This document shows, in pieces, positions 22,984 through 36,700 of a stretch of DNA of 64,000 nt. The stretch comes from Larus michahellis (Eukaryota; Chordata; Aves; Charadriiformes; Laridae), in NCBI RefSeq assembly GCF_964199755.1, contig NC_133918.1, forward strand, positions 682,001-746,000. Direction: 5' to 3'. The position numbers and the translations under genes were made by a program. Under the pieces are notes generated by a model. It was not told where the DNA came from. It did not search any database and was given only the letters and a program-made list of their open reading frames with translations. Within the stretch, counting starts at the first letter, position 1; every line of letters begins with the position of its first letter.

Positions 22984-23648
22984 GATGCCAGTTTATTATG
23001 CCAGAGAAATTGGTGTTTCGTGCTTCTGCCCACCCTTGGACATGTGAATTCGAAGCCTCCCACTTTTCATCTCCCTCCTCCTCGGGGAAATCCTGGGGCA
23101 GTATGTAGCTGGGAGTTTTTTGCTCCTCCGGAGGAGCTGTTAACTCCAGGCTCTTTCCTCCCCCGGGGGAGGTTGGGAGCGGAGGGAGCGAGGCGGTGAC
23201 CCTGCTGACTCCCAGCCAGAACACCCCACTTGCCAAGACGAGGTTCTTGCTTCCAGAATCCAGCTGGCAAATAAGGTAGCGCAGTCATTTGCAACAGCGC
23301 TACTAGAAAAATCACAGTGATAAAATTGCCCTGAATTCAAATCCTTTTGAAATCACAATTAATAATTGCCCTGGCCAAGCTGCTGGCACTCGTGCGGGTG
23401 GCCCCGTTTCTCTCTCCAAGGCCAGGAAAATTCAAAGTGTTAATGCAAGCCCTCCAGCTTTGAGATCCCTTTGCTTTTATATTTGTCTCCTGGTTTTATT
23501 TTAAGCTCTGCCGCTGTTTCCCTCATTTCTGTCCTTAAATGCACCGGGGAGGAACTGGTTTAGCTACCCCGCCGCATGGACAATTCAGCACCTCCGCTTT
23601 GCGTTTTCTTGGCAAGGCGAAACCCAACAATTGCCACTAGGATGGAGC

Positions 23649-23656
23649 TTACGTCA
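23649..23656 (+). promoter_or_regulatory. CRE-like site TTACGTCA in intron 3
   Basis: TTACGTCA is a one-base variant of the palindromic cAMP-response element and a good ATF/CREB/C-EBP-type site. It lies in a moderately AT-rich block (about 23600-23720) that also holds CAATTG and TATAGGTCAC motifs. Use in vivo is unproven. Confidence 0.25.
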
Positions 23657-24639
23657 CACCGACCCTGGCTGCAGCATTTATAGCACATATAGGTCACCGC
23701 GGGGAAGTTGATCTTCCTGGGGCTTTGAGCTGCAACCAGTGTTTTCCAGCGTGAGCCGTGTCATTTGCCGCTGGTGTTTTATTTTAGCCGGGATGCTCAG
23801 TGTACGCCTATTGTCCTGGTCCTAGAAGGCTGCGGTTTCGCCGTCCCCTCGCTAAACTGTTTGTTTATTATTTGCAGTAGCAAAACATTTAAAACTGTGT
23901 CCGCTGTCCCCCCCCGCCCCATGTCATAGTTCATAAATGACTAATCTGATCAGAAACGAGCTCCCTCCCAGCGCGTTTAATTAAACTGTGCCTCTAGCAG
24001 GAAACCGCGCGTGCGAAATTTCACATGGAAATAACCATTTTTAATTGACATTAAGACAGTAGGAGTGGCAGGAGGCGAAGGAGTTTCATTGTCTCTCCCC
24101 AGCCCGGCCGTGGCATTGCTGTCGCCTCGTGGCTGCCGTGTTTTCGGCAGGGTTGGTGCCTGCCCAGCTGCGCCGTTGCCTCGGCAAACGGGCTGGGGCT
24201 CCGCGGAGCAGGGAGGGACCACAGAGGGACGGGACTGTGCGAGGTGCCGCAGCTCCTCAGCAGCGCTTTGCATCCCCGGTTGATACAGAGAGCGTGCAGC
24301 CATCTCCCCTCGCAACGGTGCGGGATGCCAGGTTTGTGTCCTGCCGAAACAGGAGCCCGGGCAGCCTCCTGCTGACAGATAATTCTGCTCGCGACAAATA
24401 AAAGCTCTGCTAAAAAATAGCTTTTTTAATTTTTTTTCCCCCCTCTCCTTCCCTTGTGAGCGTATGAATTCACCGTTAAATGTCTTTCCCTTCTTGCTTT
24501 GTGCTGAAGGGAGCTCCCTCGCTTGGGATCGCTCAAGTGGGTTCAGAAGGGAGAGTCCCTTCCCGCTCCGTGCTGTGATTTCCACCCCCAAAATTTGTTC
24601 AGTGCTTTTTTGCTAGCGAGATGGCGAGATGAGGCTCAT

Positions 24640-24950
24640 TGTTGAGGGAATTGCTTTGATCGGGGCAAGTTCATAAAATACATTTGAAGCTGGCTAAGCG
24701 GGGAGCTTTTCAAAGGGCTACAAGCTGGTGCATGTAACAAATTTTAAGTTATAGTCTACTGAACAAAGTAAATGCATTCTCCCTGGAGGTAGGTGAGTCC
24801 GTATCCCCTTTGAAAGCCCGCTTTAAACACCGTTCAAACTTGGATACCTATGGCAACAGCACTGAAAGTAATAAATTCTATGAAAGATGAGGTTGTCTCT
24901 TTAATTGGTGCTATGGGTGAGCTGTTTGAAGATTTAATTATTTTGGGTGT
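24640..24950. promoter_or_regulatory. candidate intronic regulatory block (TCF/LEF- and TAAT-type motifs)
   Basis: An AT-rich, low-CpG block with GCTTTGATC (TCF/LEF core CTTTGAT) at 24653-24661, CTTTTCAAAGG nearby, and TTTAATTGG and TTTAATTATTTTGG toward its end. Its texture differs from the GC-rich surroundings and suggests constraint, but cross-species alignment is needed to support it. Confidence 0.25.
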
Positions 24951-25864
24951 GCAGGCGGCCCCGCGTTAGCAAGCTCCCAGGCGGGGAGGGGGTCGGTGCC
25001 CCGGCCAGGAGCTGGGCTCCCCTTCCCTTGCGGAGCACCCGGCTGCGGAGTTTGCGGTAAAAACACTGAAGTTAAAGAGTTACGAAGAGCTAAGCACAGC
25101 GTTTCTGTTGCCACGCTGTCAGCAGTTGAGTTTCAGGCTGCGGAATAGCATTCGCAACTATTTACCACAGTGAGGAAAACAGGAGCTTTTATTAGTAAGG
25201 ATGTATCACGTTTTCCTACTAACTGCCTCTAGTTCCCACATGTTTTGCTTATGCTGAAGTGGGAGTGATGGGCTTTGCTTGCTATTTTGATAGATGATGA
25301 AAGGCAGACATGAGGTGCGCAATATGGGACTTGATATTTAAAACTGGCAGTTTCCATTAAAGTACGTACTTCAGGCTGCTTGTTTATGTTGCGGTTGCGT
25401 GCGTGCCCATACAGCAGGCTTGCAAAACTGTCACTAAACACAAAGCCACCACAACAAAAAAGTCAAAGCAGAAAAATTTACTTGCCTGCCTGCTGGCGTG
25501 ACCATTTCTTTCGAAGGAAAAATGACTTTTTAGCCATTATCAAAGGTTAAAAAAAAAAAAAAGCCTTTCCATGGACAACTCAAGCTTGCAAAGCTGTCAG
25601 GTGTTGTCGGCCTGGAAAGAGACGATCCCTGTAGCCCTCCGCTGCTCCAGCATTTCCATTCCTGCCGCCGGCAGAGCCCGTTCCCGGGGTGTAGGAGGCT
25701 GCTGCCGGCGTGCGCAGGGTATTGCAGTGCCGCAGCCCCAGCCTTGCCAGTAACAAAGCCTGGAGGACTTTCAGTGGAGTTCCTCTCCCACGTGCTGGTC
25801 AGGTGCGTTAAACAGTTTCCTGCCTTGTTTTTGTCTCTGCCTTCGGAAAGCTCCTGTTCTCCTT

Positions 25865-26090
25865 CATAGAATCATGGAATGGTTTGGGTTGGAAGGGACC
25901 TTGAAGATCATCTAGTCTCACCCCCTGCCCTGGGCAGGGACACCTCCCACCAGCCCAGGTTGCTCCAAGCCCCGGCCAACCTGGCCTTGAACCCCTCCAG
26001 GGATGGGGCAGCCACAGCTTCTCTGGGCAACCTGGGCCAGGGGCTCACCGCAGGGAATGATTTCTTCCTGATGTCTGACCTCCCCTTTCT
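25865..26090 (-). repeat. CR1 fragment, minus orientation
   Basis: It starts CATAGAATCATGGAATGG, the reverse complement of the CR1 3' terminus. It continues through CTAGTCTCACCCCCTGCCCT, the CCAAGCCCCGGCCAACCTGG block and CTTCTCTGGGCAACCTGGGC. It ends soon after GGGAATGATTTCTTCCTGAT. Strongly 5'-truncated, type A. Confidence 0.92.
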
Positions 26091-28683
26091 GTTCCCTGTT
26101 TTTCCTGTGGGATGGATCCTGTTAACAAGGATACAGGTTTGGAAGAAAAGGCTTGGAGGGCCCAAAAGCTGGGGGCAGGGAATGCGGGTCAGAATGTGGG
26201 GAAACAAGTGGCAGGGGAAGGTCTTCACGCCTGTCTCCATTAATCCAGCGTCACACCCCAGTTACATCCCTGATCCTCCTGTTCCTGCTCCCAGGGCTTC
26301 CCCACCTGGGTGGCGGTTCCTCCTGCGCCTTTGCAGTGAGGTTGAAACATGAAGGCCGGCCTTTCTTTCTCTCTCCCTGTTACCTCTCTTCAAATTTTTT
26401 TTTCCTTGAATTTTCCGGCAAGGCTGAGAGCGAGGATTTGCTGCTAGAGGCACAGCTGGTCTCTAACGGACACGCGAAGAGTGAGCCTGGGAAGAGCAGG
26501 AGAAGGGTGATGGTGCCACTGGGGATGCACTGCCAGGAGCTCGGTGCTTCTCCAGCACCCGGCGACAGGCAAACACAACCCGGTCCCTGTTTGGTGGGTG
26601 TTTAACTTCAGGGCGTGGAAGTGGAGAGGTTTTTTGGGTTTTGGGGTGTTTGGTTTTTTCTTCTGCTACTCTGGGGAAGAGGCTTCCTGGCTGGATTTGA
26701 GATTTTGAACTAGGAAAGAGCACGGGGAATGTCGGGGGTGCCAGCGCTGAAGCTGCACTGAGATAAGTGACAGCTTTTGTTTAGGAGCTGCAAATTTGAC
26801 ACAGACCTTGTTTAAGCACACAGTTTTAACTTTGCCAGAAGAGCTAAAGCAGTACAGCTATCTCCTGCCGGCAGAGCTTTTTCCTTCCCTTGATGAGGCA
26901 ATTGAGTACGAGTGTAACTGTGCCTGCTCGAGGGGTTGTGATGAGAGGAGTGTATCTTATGTAAAAATCATGTGCCTTGCCTGGATTAAGGCTGATGTGA
27001 AGCTGGAGTGAACCTTCTGCGTTTCAAAAGAACGTGTACGAGCTCGAGCACCTGCCTTCCTTCTAATAAGAGGAGCTGGTTGTGTACTAATCGCATGCCT
27101 AATGTCGTTGCCTTGTTCGCGCTGCTGTCCTCTTATTACAGATGATCTTCTGGAGGGCAGCAGCTCTGCCTCAGCCCCCCTCGAATCCTGCTCACGCAGG
27201 GCTGCCCGAGCGGCACGTCTTGGTGTGGGGCTGAGGTTGGAATTGTTTGCCTTTGGCTCAGCGTCCCATCCCGGCTCGAGGCCTTGCACGCTTGTTGTGC
27301 CCTTTCCAAAGGGGAGAGATGGCTTTGGAAGGGGCCCAGCAGGTCTGGCAAGCGTTTCTGCTGGACCTTGCTGCTGCTAATTTCAAATTCTGCATGCTCC
27401 GTAGGGTGCCCTGCTCCAGCACGTGTCCCGCGTGTGACCAGTCACTCTGCCTATTGCATCTCCATTGTTAATGTTTAGCTACAGTGAAACTCAAATTGCA
27501 ATTTTAGTATTTGGGGTTTTTTAGTTTGAGACAGCAAATAGGTGTCTTAAGGGGATGGATTTAACGCGTAGTGCTATTATATTACTCTGGATGGTCCCAC
27601 CTCTAGCCCAGCACTACATTCTCCAGTGTTAACACAGCTGAAGGATGCTATAGATGCATATTCTCTGCTCACTAGTGCCCAAAATCACTGGTAAAGGTGA
27701 TATTTTCAAAGCCCTTGTAACACGAGAGCAGACTCTGAAGCCAACCGGGTAATGATGTTACTCGCGAGCGACATTTTCACAAGAGGGAAGAGGATGGTGA
27801 TCTACCACTGTGGCTGGAAGAAGGACGTGTTGACACAAGGTCTTGGGAGCAAAGTCGTGAGCGTCTCTGAGTGCTTTGAGCATGAGAAGAGTCTGTTGGC
27901 TAAACTCGATGGGCAGGGGAAACCCTCTCGGGAAACCCCCTCGTCCATGAGGCTGCTGCGAGGTGATGGTTTGACCTGGGCTGATCTGCCCGTTGGCAGC
28001 AGCGTGGCACCATTAGCTAATTGTGGGAGCGGGGCCGATCTGCCGACATCAGCTGGAAACCTGCCCTGGCAGCGGCGTGAGCCGGGCCCTGCCTGAAAAA
28101 CGCGCTGCGCTCCCGGGAGCGGGTTCGGTACCTCTGCCCGGGGTGCAGGGAGAACCCCAGGTCACTGCTCCTTGGCTGTTGTTTCTCTTTTGTCTTGGCG
28201 CGGGGCTCCTCACCGCTTCTGCTCAGCCTGTTCTACCTGCTCTGGGCGCAGGAGCCGGGGGGGGGTTTGCCCACCCACCCGCCGGTGGCTGCCCAGCACC
28301 CTCTCCGTGGCACAGAGGGCTGCGAGCAGTGGGCCAGCGGTGAATGTGCAGCTGATGCAGCTGTCTCAGTTATGCCAAAAAGTTTGCCCAGATCTGCCTC
28401 TTGGATTCCCAGCCGCGTGGGTTGGGATTATCCTGCCCTCTCCCAGCACCTCCAAATAGCTGAGAAATCCCAGGAGCACAGCGAGGGGGTGGCAGGGAGG
28501 AGCACCAGCTTGCCCGCCTGTCCCTGTGTGGCAAGGACAAGGGACCTGGGCTGTGTCAGGACTGGGTGCTGGGGCTTCCCTGGCACTTCCCCAGGCCACC
28601 AGCCCTGCTGGATACAAGCAGTTGCCTGAACCTGATCAACCAGGGAGGTGAGGATGGGCAGTGACCCACTTGGTGTTGTGGGC

Positions 28684-29520
28684 TATAGAATCAGAGAACT
28701 GTAGAATAGTTAGAGTTGTAAGGGACTTTAAAGCCCACCCAGTGGCACCCCCTGCCCTGGGCAGGGACACCTCCCACCAGCCCAGGTTGCTCCAAGCCCC
28801 GGCCAACCTGGCCTTGAGCCCCTCCAGGGATGGGGCAGCCACAGCTTCTCTGGGCAACCTGGGCCAGGGGCTCACCCCCCTCACAGCAAACAATTTCTGC
28901 CTCACATCTCATCTCAATCTCCCCTCTTCCAGTTTCAAACCCTTCCCCCTCGTCCCATGGCTCCCCTCCCTGCTCCAGAGTCCCTCCCCAGCTTTCCTGG
29001 AGCCCCTTTAGGGCCTGGAAGGGGCTGGAAGGTCTCCCCGGAGCCTTCTCTTCTCCAGGCTGAACCCCCCCAGCTCTCTCAGCCTGTCCTCCCAGCAGAG
29101 GGGCTCCAGCCCTCCCAGCATCTCCGGGGCCTCCTCTGGCCCCGCTCCAACAGCTCCGTGTCCTTCTGCTGTCGGTGCCCCAGCGCTGGAGGCAGCACTG
29201 CAGGGGGGTCTCCCCCGAGCGGAGCAGAGGGGCAGAATCCCCCCCTCGCCCTGCTGCCCACGCTGCTGGGGATGCAGCCCAGGCTGCGGGGGGTTTCTGG
29301 GCTGCCAGCACACGGTGCCGGGGCGTGTGGAGCTTCTCCCCCACCGACACCCCCAAGTCCTTCTCCTCAGGGCTGCTCTCCATCCCTTCATCCCCCAGCC
29401 CGGGTTTGTGCTGGGGGTTGCCCCGACCCAGGTGCAGGACCCTGCACTTGGCCTGGGTGAACTCCATGAGGTTGGCACGGGCCCCACCTCTGCAGCCGGT
29501 CCCGGCCCCTCTGGCTGGCA
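28684..29520 (-). repeat. CR1 fragment, minus orientation, longest copy with ORF2 C-terminal remnant
   Basis: It begins TATAGAATCAGAGAACTG and runs about 840 bp. The minus strand is open for 318 codons (28691-29647, a little longer than the repeat). It reads as the C-terminal part of CR1 ORF2: FTQAKCRVLHLGRGNP, then EKDLGVSVGEKLHT, then GWWEVSLP near the end. This is the region after the reverse-transcriptase domain. The catalytic RT and endonuclease parts are missing, so it is a dead copy. Confidence 0.93.
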
Positions 29521-29779
29521 CAGCTAGTGGGCATCTCAGGGGCTGCAAAAACCCCTGAAGACGATGTGCTGGCCTGAATGCAGGGGCCCTTTGGTGACCA
29601 GCGCTGTTGGTGAGTGATTGCATTTTAAGAAAGTGGGACTTTTCCACAGGGTGGTTGCAGGCAGCGTGTGGTCTCTGCCAGATGCTTGTGCCCCTGCTGG
29701 ACCTCCCAGCGGAGACCAGCCGGCGGGGAGAGCATCTTGCTGCACGCTTCAGAGGCCCTTCTGCCCAAAGGTTCCCAAA

Positions 29780-29970
29780 TACTTTGCAAGTCTTGATTAA
29801 CGCATTAGCTTAAACAAATTGAGTTATATATGCCACGGAGGGAAGAAAGGTACTGCAATCCTTCAGTGTTGACTTAAAGTTTAATTAATTTTGTTGCCAA
29901 ATGAGGCATGAAATACAGTGTGAAATATATTGTGGTGCTGAATGCGTAATTGTACGGGGGCCTGGGAGCA
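29780..29970. promoter_or_regulatory. AT-rich intronic block, possible conserved element
   Basis: An AT-rich stretch with TTAACGCATTAGC, AGTTTAATTAATTTTG and GAATGCGTAATTG motifs, immediately beside a CR1 and within GC-rich intron. It could be homeodomain- or POU-bound. Evidence is base composition and motif density only. Confidence 0.2.
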
Positions 29971-31567
29971 GAGCGAGCGCTGAGGATCGGCATCACCTGG
30001 GGCTCAGAGCTCTCATGGCACCAAAACGTGTGCGTCTTGGCAGCAGCGGCATAGGGAGCTGATTTGGGGGGACACCCGACCTCCCCACCCAAAGTGGAAG
30101 AGGCGTCTGAAGCCTCTCTTGTGCCCAAGGGTTTGTCGCTGTGTTTGTGCTGGAGGATACAACCATCGGAGCCAAACAGCCGGACAAGACTCATGTCGGT
30201 GGCTCCCCAGGGTCTGTCCTCTCCGGGACGCAGCAGGAGCAGCCGCTGTGGCCGTTGCGTCTTTGCCATCTTAAAATCGATTTGACCAGGGTTTGGGGAT
30301 GTAGGATGGTAGTTTTGCCATCTGGTTGTAGAGATTCTGTGTTTGTCTGTGCGGGGTGGTCTCGCAGGGTGGAAATACATGTAAAGAAGCAGCAGAAGAG
30401 GAAAATGCTGAACTGTGAGTGAAGATTTCTTGATTCAGCTTTTAAGAATTTTTTTTAGCGGCTGTTTTAATGCTCTTCTCGCTGCCATGATTAATGTTTC
30501 TGGAAGGAGGATGTCTTCACAGCACCTTGCTCCCCCACTAAAGCGGGGAAAGAGGCAGCCCAGGACATCTGCCCCCTTTTATTTTATCTTGAATTTTTCA
30601 ATTAACTCTCCAGGTAGCCCAGCTCCAAAGCCAGCAGGGAGAAAAATCTAAAAAAATACTGTCCATCTGCCTGTTAACCCTGAGAAGCGCATCCCCACCT
30701 CCAAAGTGACCTAAGGCAATGTCTTCCTCTAAATTTAGCTGGAGATTGCGTCAGGAGCAAGAGGGAGGTGAAGTTAATGTGGCATAAGCTTTTTCTAGCA
30801 GGGGAGTCTTTACGGTTAGACAGGGACCGAAAATAAATAAACGGGCCTTGTTTCTGAGCATGGGGGGACGAGGCTGGAGAAGGGCAGCCCCCAGCACCTC
30901 GTGTACCTGCCAAGGTGGGCTTTTCATACCCAGCGGGGCAAAGGACGGTTGTATATAAAACCTTGGCCTGTCCTAAAGGGGAAGAACCTTCCAGGAAAGT
31001 GGGTGACGCTGCCCGTGTCCTGGCTGCAGGGCACTAGGGACAGCCAGCGAGCTGGGGGGGGGGGGTCTTCTTTGGTGACAGCACCCACCTCTGGGAACTG
31101 GCAGGCAGCAGGTTTGGTGCTGCTGCCCGGAGCTCGCTGGCCACCAGTCGAGGCAGAGCTGTTCCTCTCCTTCTCAAAGGGTTTTGAAGCATCTTCTGCC
31201 CACCCTTCATCCCTGGCCCCCTGGGGATGAGGAATCAGCAAGGTTTTTCCCCCTCGGAAAGCCCTCCCGGGTCTCCGTCGTGGTGCTTTTTGGTTGGTGC
31301 TCTTTGGTTGCAGACATGGTGGCATCCAGGAGTGCTCCAGGGGACAACCTGACATGGCCCTGACCTGGAAGAAGACCCAGGCAAACTCCTGCAGGACAAG
31401 CCTTGGAGGACACTGGTGTTGCCAGTCACCTCTTACCTTTCTGCTTGTCCTGGACAACCCAGGGGGACACGGGTGGTTCGGCCTGTGACAAGGGACGAAA
31501 CCCATCCTTGTGGTGGTGTGTGTGTCACTGCTCCTCGGAGAGCGGGGAGGTCCTGGGCCCCTTCTGC

Positions 31568-31585
31568 TTTTTTTTTTTTTTTTTT
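31568..31585 (+). repeat. poly-T run followed by AAAG
   Basis: Eighteen T, then AAAGTG. Same junction type as at 5580 and 46830. Confidence 0.85.
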
Positions 31586-33733
31586 AAAGTGAGGTGGTCT
31601 CTCTTCCAAAGGCTTCTTAATGCCCCGTTAACATTGTTATACAAAACAGCAGTATGCCATTTAATTAGGAAAAATACGTACTAACCTCTACCATATGTTG
31701 CTCTTCTCCTCATATTAGCATTTGAAAGTCCAGCTGAATTTCAATGCGAAACTGGATTTTATCCAAATGATGAATGGCCCGAGAGGCTGTGGGAAGGTGG
31801 ATGTGCCTCCCTCTCGCATGTGGTTGGGTTTTTGGGTTTGGGGTTGGTTTTCTTTTCCTTCTTAAAACATTTTAAAGCAAGATTCCTTTCTTTCTTGTAT
31901 CATGGTTCCAACTGTTCACACCTTTCCTCCAAAACCTTAAGTGAACTTGTCTGGCTGGGTGGGCATTCCTACGCCACTAGAACACCCCAGCCCCGCGAAG
32001 GAGAGGGATTCGATTTACTCTTAAGCAACATGTTTTCAGTGGCAGTTCCGCTGGTGGCCGAGAAGATGACCCTGCTGCCTCCCCGCGCTGCTGGGTTTCA
32101 GCCACGGCTGCTCTGTCCTCGGAGGTTTGTAATCTCCTTTGCTGACTTAAAGTGAGACTTGGATATCGACAGGCGCCTTTTCCTTCAAAAGACAAGCCAG
32201 CAGCCCGGCCGTGCGGGCTCCGAGCCGCCGTTGCGTCCGCGACAGGAGTGTGAGGACGGTTATTGGGTCGGTTTTCCCAGCCTGCTGTCGGATGGTGGTG
32301 TGGCTCGGCTTGTCTCCGGGTGTGCGGGGCTTTGCTAAAACTCCACTGCCCACAGCTTCCGAGCTGGGGGCTGAAGCTTCTTTGGCTTTTCATTTCTAGT
32401 TTGTGGAGTGCTGGCAGCTCCAAGCCCCTTCCCAGTTGGGGCCGTGGTGTCTCTGCGGCCATCCCTTCTCCGGCAGCATGGGGCAGCATTCCCCGGCCAC
32501 CCTAAAACAGGAGCGGTGGCATCTCGCTGCTGCTTGTGCCGCTGGAAGAAGAGCTGGTTTAGGAGCCGTGCGGTGGCTGGGTCCATGGCAGCGCATCCCC
32601 AGCGTCTCTTAGGGCTGCCTGGACTGTCCCTTGGCTGGAGTTTGGACTTTTCTCCTCGTCCGAGGTGCATTTAAACGGAGTTAAGCTCTGTAACAAGCTC
32701 AGCATTATGTTGCTGAGCTGGGTGTGCTCACACAGCTCTTGGTGACCTTTTGCTTCACCTACCTGGCAAGAAAAACCCTTAAAAATCACTTCGTATCCTG
32801 ATTATTTCACATCCTCTGCCTCTGTGAATCTGTCGTCGGAGGATGGCTCGGGTGCTGGGCTGGCCGTGGTGCTCGCAGGGGGAGCTGGTTGCCACAGGTT
32901 TCTGACTTTTGTTCTCCTTTCTCTTGGCCTCTTGGAGATCAGTTCAATCTTGAAGACAGTTTTTGTTGGGGTTTTTTGTTGGGGTTTTTTGTTGTGTTAA
33001 TGCAGCTGAACTAATATGATTACATTTCCAGATTTGGGTAATGGAATAACAAGTCAGGAAGCTCTTCCCCCCCCTCCCCCCAGCTTTTTTTTTTTTTTTA
33101 AAAAAAAGGAGAATTTATGTCACTTCCAAATTGTCCAAATCTCCAGTTGGGAAGATCTTTCCCTTTCTCAGTTACTCTTGGCACGAGGGCTTTTGCTGCC
33201 ATGGCTGTGTGTGTGGCACCCCAGTCCTGCAGTGAGGGTTGTTGCGCTTCATGCACCATGCCGTGGTCGGCCATGGACCCGGAGCAGCCACAGGGTTGTT
33301 CTGGCTGCCCAAAAAGGTGGGTCTTCGCTTCCCTATGAGAGCTGCCAGGCCGAAGGGGCCGTGTACGTCCCCCCGTGCTGCGTTTGGGGCAGGACTCGCG
33401 CACACCTTGGGCAGTTTCGCCAGCATCTCGAGGCGCGTTGGCTTTGCTCACCTCCGTGCTCGCTCTCAGATTTCAGAGGAGCGATCTGGAAAACAGCTCA
33501 ACCAAGTCGTCTCGCAATGGCAACTTCCTTTCTAAAAAGAGAAGGATGTTGCGGAGTTAGTGGCTTCCCATTATTTTCCCCAATTTGAGTGCTTTTCTTG
33601 CCGTCGGTCCCCCAGTGTCAGGCTGTGCAGTCTGCTTTGGTTTGGAGACAGCCGCCGGGACACAGGGAGTCTCGGAACCCCACAGGCTTTGCCTTCCCGA
33701 AGCACCGAGCTGCTCCATCCCTCCCGGGGCGGG

Positions 33734-33775
33734 GGTACCAGCTGGTGGAGTCCCGGTACCTGCTGGTGGAGCCCC
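33734..33775 (+). repeat. 21-bp tandem duplication
   Basis: GGTACCAGCTGGTGGAGTCCC is followed directly by GGTACCTGCTGGTGGAGCCCC, with 19 of 21 bases identical. The first unit contains the E-box CAGCTG. No known function. Confidence 0.85.
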
Positions 33776-36700
33776 CGCACCGGGATGGCGCTGTGGAGCG
33801 GGAGCAGGGCCATGGTGTTTGCCCTTCTTTGGGTATGCTGTAAGAAGGTAGTGAGTCACTTTCCATCGGGCCGATAGTTACCCTGCTCCTGTCTTGTATT
33901 TGTGTTGTGTAGCCAGCAGGATTATTTATAACTTAGCCAGCATCCCGAGTCTATTGTTTCAGCAAAGAGCAGGAATGACTAGATGACTTCCTGAGATTTT
34001 TTTTTACCACCCCCTCATTTTTAATTTTTTTTAAAATCTGCTTTTCCTTCCAAGTATTATATTCGCCAGTTGGATGCTTTCCCCCCACATCTTCCCCTCC
34101 TAATTGTGCATTTGTGCTGCTGACAATCCCACTACCGGTGTTGCTTTAACTCTTAAAAACTCTCCTGGGAAAAGCTGGGGTCTGTGGCCCGGGAGGGCTG
34201 GGGCACCTCCAGATGGCACGAGCAGCTCTCACCGGCCGCGCAGGTGCTGAGGACCAAGGCACGAGGCTCCAGCAGTGCCGTTAACGGGAGGGTGAGCATC
34301 TGTGCACTTGCAGGAGTTGCGCTGGACACTTTGGGATGCCGTGGGTGCCTCGGGATGCTGTGGGAGCCTAGGGACGACATGGAACCCAGGTGCGGGGTCG
34401 GTCCGGTCCAGGCCACCAGCACAGGATTGCACCTTTGCCCTCCCATGCAGCCTTTTTGTCTCTGCCCCTGTGATGGTGTTAATTGGGGCGATCCAAAGGT
34501 ATCACCTCAGCTGCACAGGCCAAAAGCCATTTCCACGCTGGGGGAAGCGACGCATCTAGCCCTGGGGAGGTGGCAGTGGTGGGCACAGAAGAAGCGGGTC
34601 CTGAGCTCCTGTCCTTGTGTGTGCTTGCCTCATGGCAGTGGTTCCATCTGAGCAGGGTTCGCCCTAAATCCTGGAGCTCTCCCGGTTCTTGTCCTCCTCC
34701 TCTTTGTCCATCTGCCTGCATCTAAGTCACTGTTGGTATTGCAAGGCCCAGCAGCGACCACAGTTTTAATTAAGCTCTTCCCTGGAAATCGGTGGGAAAT
34801 AAAGGTGTGCAGAGTGGAGAGAAGGGTCAGGGTGGGTGGTTTGCTGAACTCAGCCGACCTGAACTTTTGGGAGGGACCTGCGGGTTGAGCTTCCTTGGGG
34901 AGCAACACCCAGGGCCCCGACGGCTGCCGGCCGCGGCTCCTCCTTGCCCAAACAGCCCCGGTCCACTTTGGGTCTTCTTGCTTGAAGCTGAGGCGTAAGA
35001 GCCCAGCTTTGGGTTTGGTTGAGTCGAATTCTCCTTCTGGCCAAGTGGGATGCTCTGAGGTGGAGCCTCAGCAGAGCCCGTCCCGGCTGCGTTTCCTTCG
35101 TTAGCTGCTTCTCGGCCGTGATGTAACGAGCAGCCGCTGAGGTTAGAGCGGCTGCAGCCACGACCTGCAAAAGCGACCCGGGGGCGAAACAGCTGAAGAG
35201 GAAGGAGCCTTTGCTGCCTTGTGGTCAGCAGAGATCCTGCAGAAGTCCTCTCAGTTTCTGTTAGTTCAGAACTCAAAACTTCAGTGCTCGTTTATTTTTA
35301 AGCTGCTGTTTCGAGCCGAGGTGCCTGCGAGCCCTTGCTTGTCCTCTCCCCGTTGGTAAAAGCTGCCTCGTAGCCCCTCTGGCTCTGGACCCTTCCCCAG
35401 CGGGGCTGCGGGGAAGCGGTGGAAGGGGCTGGGGGTTGCTTGGTCTGTCTCCGGTTCTCCCCCTTCTCTGGGCTAACGGCACAGAGGTCTTGCTCTCCCT
35501 GCGCTGAGTTTCCAGGAATTGCCCGGCTCCGCAGGGAAGCACGAATGATTCAAATGGAGCTGTGCCGTGCTGGAAACGCCACTCAGGTGTGAGCAGCTCG
35601 GAGTGGAAAATGAGTCCTCGGTTCTGTCCTGTGGGGTTTTTACATGCTCTTATTAGCTGCGTTTGCTTTTCCAGGTTTCTTGTGGTGCAGAGCACTAGGT
35701 ATGGGTCAGAAACCACCGGAGTGTCGCATGAGATCCTGGGCTTGGGTCGTCCATGAAGGGCCTGGGAATTGAGGCATCTCAGGGAACTGACGTCCAGAGC
35801 CATGAGCTCACAGCAGACTTTCGGGGTCATGTCTAGATTGCTTGTTGCAGTCAAAATTGGAGGTCCCTTGGGCCAGGCACTGAAACCGCTTCATGTAAGA
35901 GCTGGTCCCAAAGCCTTTACAGCCAAGTGGAGCCGTTTCGGGTTGCGCAGGAGCTCGTGCATCCAAGAGGATGCTTGTGCCGGCTGCTGGGCTGCCTCCC
36001 GCTGGTGCCTGGTCTCGTTCCTCTGAGGTTTCCAAGCTGCTGTTCCCTGGCTAAGGCACCCTTGTGCTGGCTCCTTCCCAGCCCAGACACTCACTTATTT
36101 GGGTTTTCTCCCCTAGCTGGAGTCTACAGGCAGTGATCTCCCAAGTCAAGTGCTGGGATGATTCCCCACCGCCACATTTCCCTGGAGCAGTGGGAAGAGC
36201 TGAGCCTGGATGGCACCAAATTCCCGCTCCCCGCCACTCCTCAGGTTCCTTTCGGCTGAAGTGTGTGGAAAACAAAGCCGAGGAAAAAGACAGGGAGCTG
36301 TGACTTATGCTCCCCACTGTGAAACCACTGGAGCCCAGGACCTCTGAGAGCAGGACACGTGCCACATGGCGAGGAGGGCTGAGCATCAGCATCTCCTACA
36401 ACACGCTGCCTCTTCCAGCCCTTCTGGGTCAGCTCCAAAATCGAGAACAGCACTTCTCCCCCAGCTTGCTTTGTATTTTTAAAAGCACTGTGGTTTTTTG
36501 TTCTGTTTTCTTTAAATAATTTTCTAAACAGTTGAAACTGTAGGACTGGTGCTTTTTTACCCAAAGAAGAAAACTGAGAGATCAGTGAGACGTTGTGGTT
36601 TGGATTGCCAGTTGTAAAGATTTTTGTGCGCTCCAGCGTGCAAAGCTTTCGACCTGGTGAGCACGAGTGCTCGTTCCAGGAGGTGGCTCGACAACACGTG

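Noticed and set aside
28691..29647. 318-codon minus-strand open frame
   Set aside because: It is CR1 ORF2 C-terminal sequence plus unique flank; the catalytic domains are missing, so no functional product is expected.
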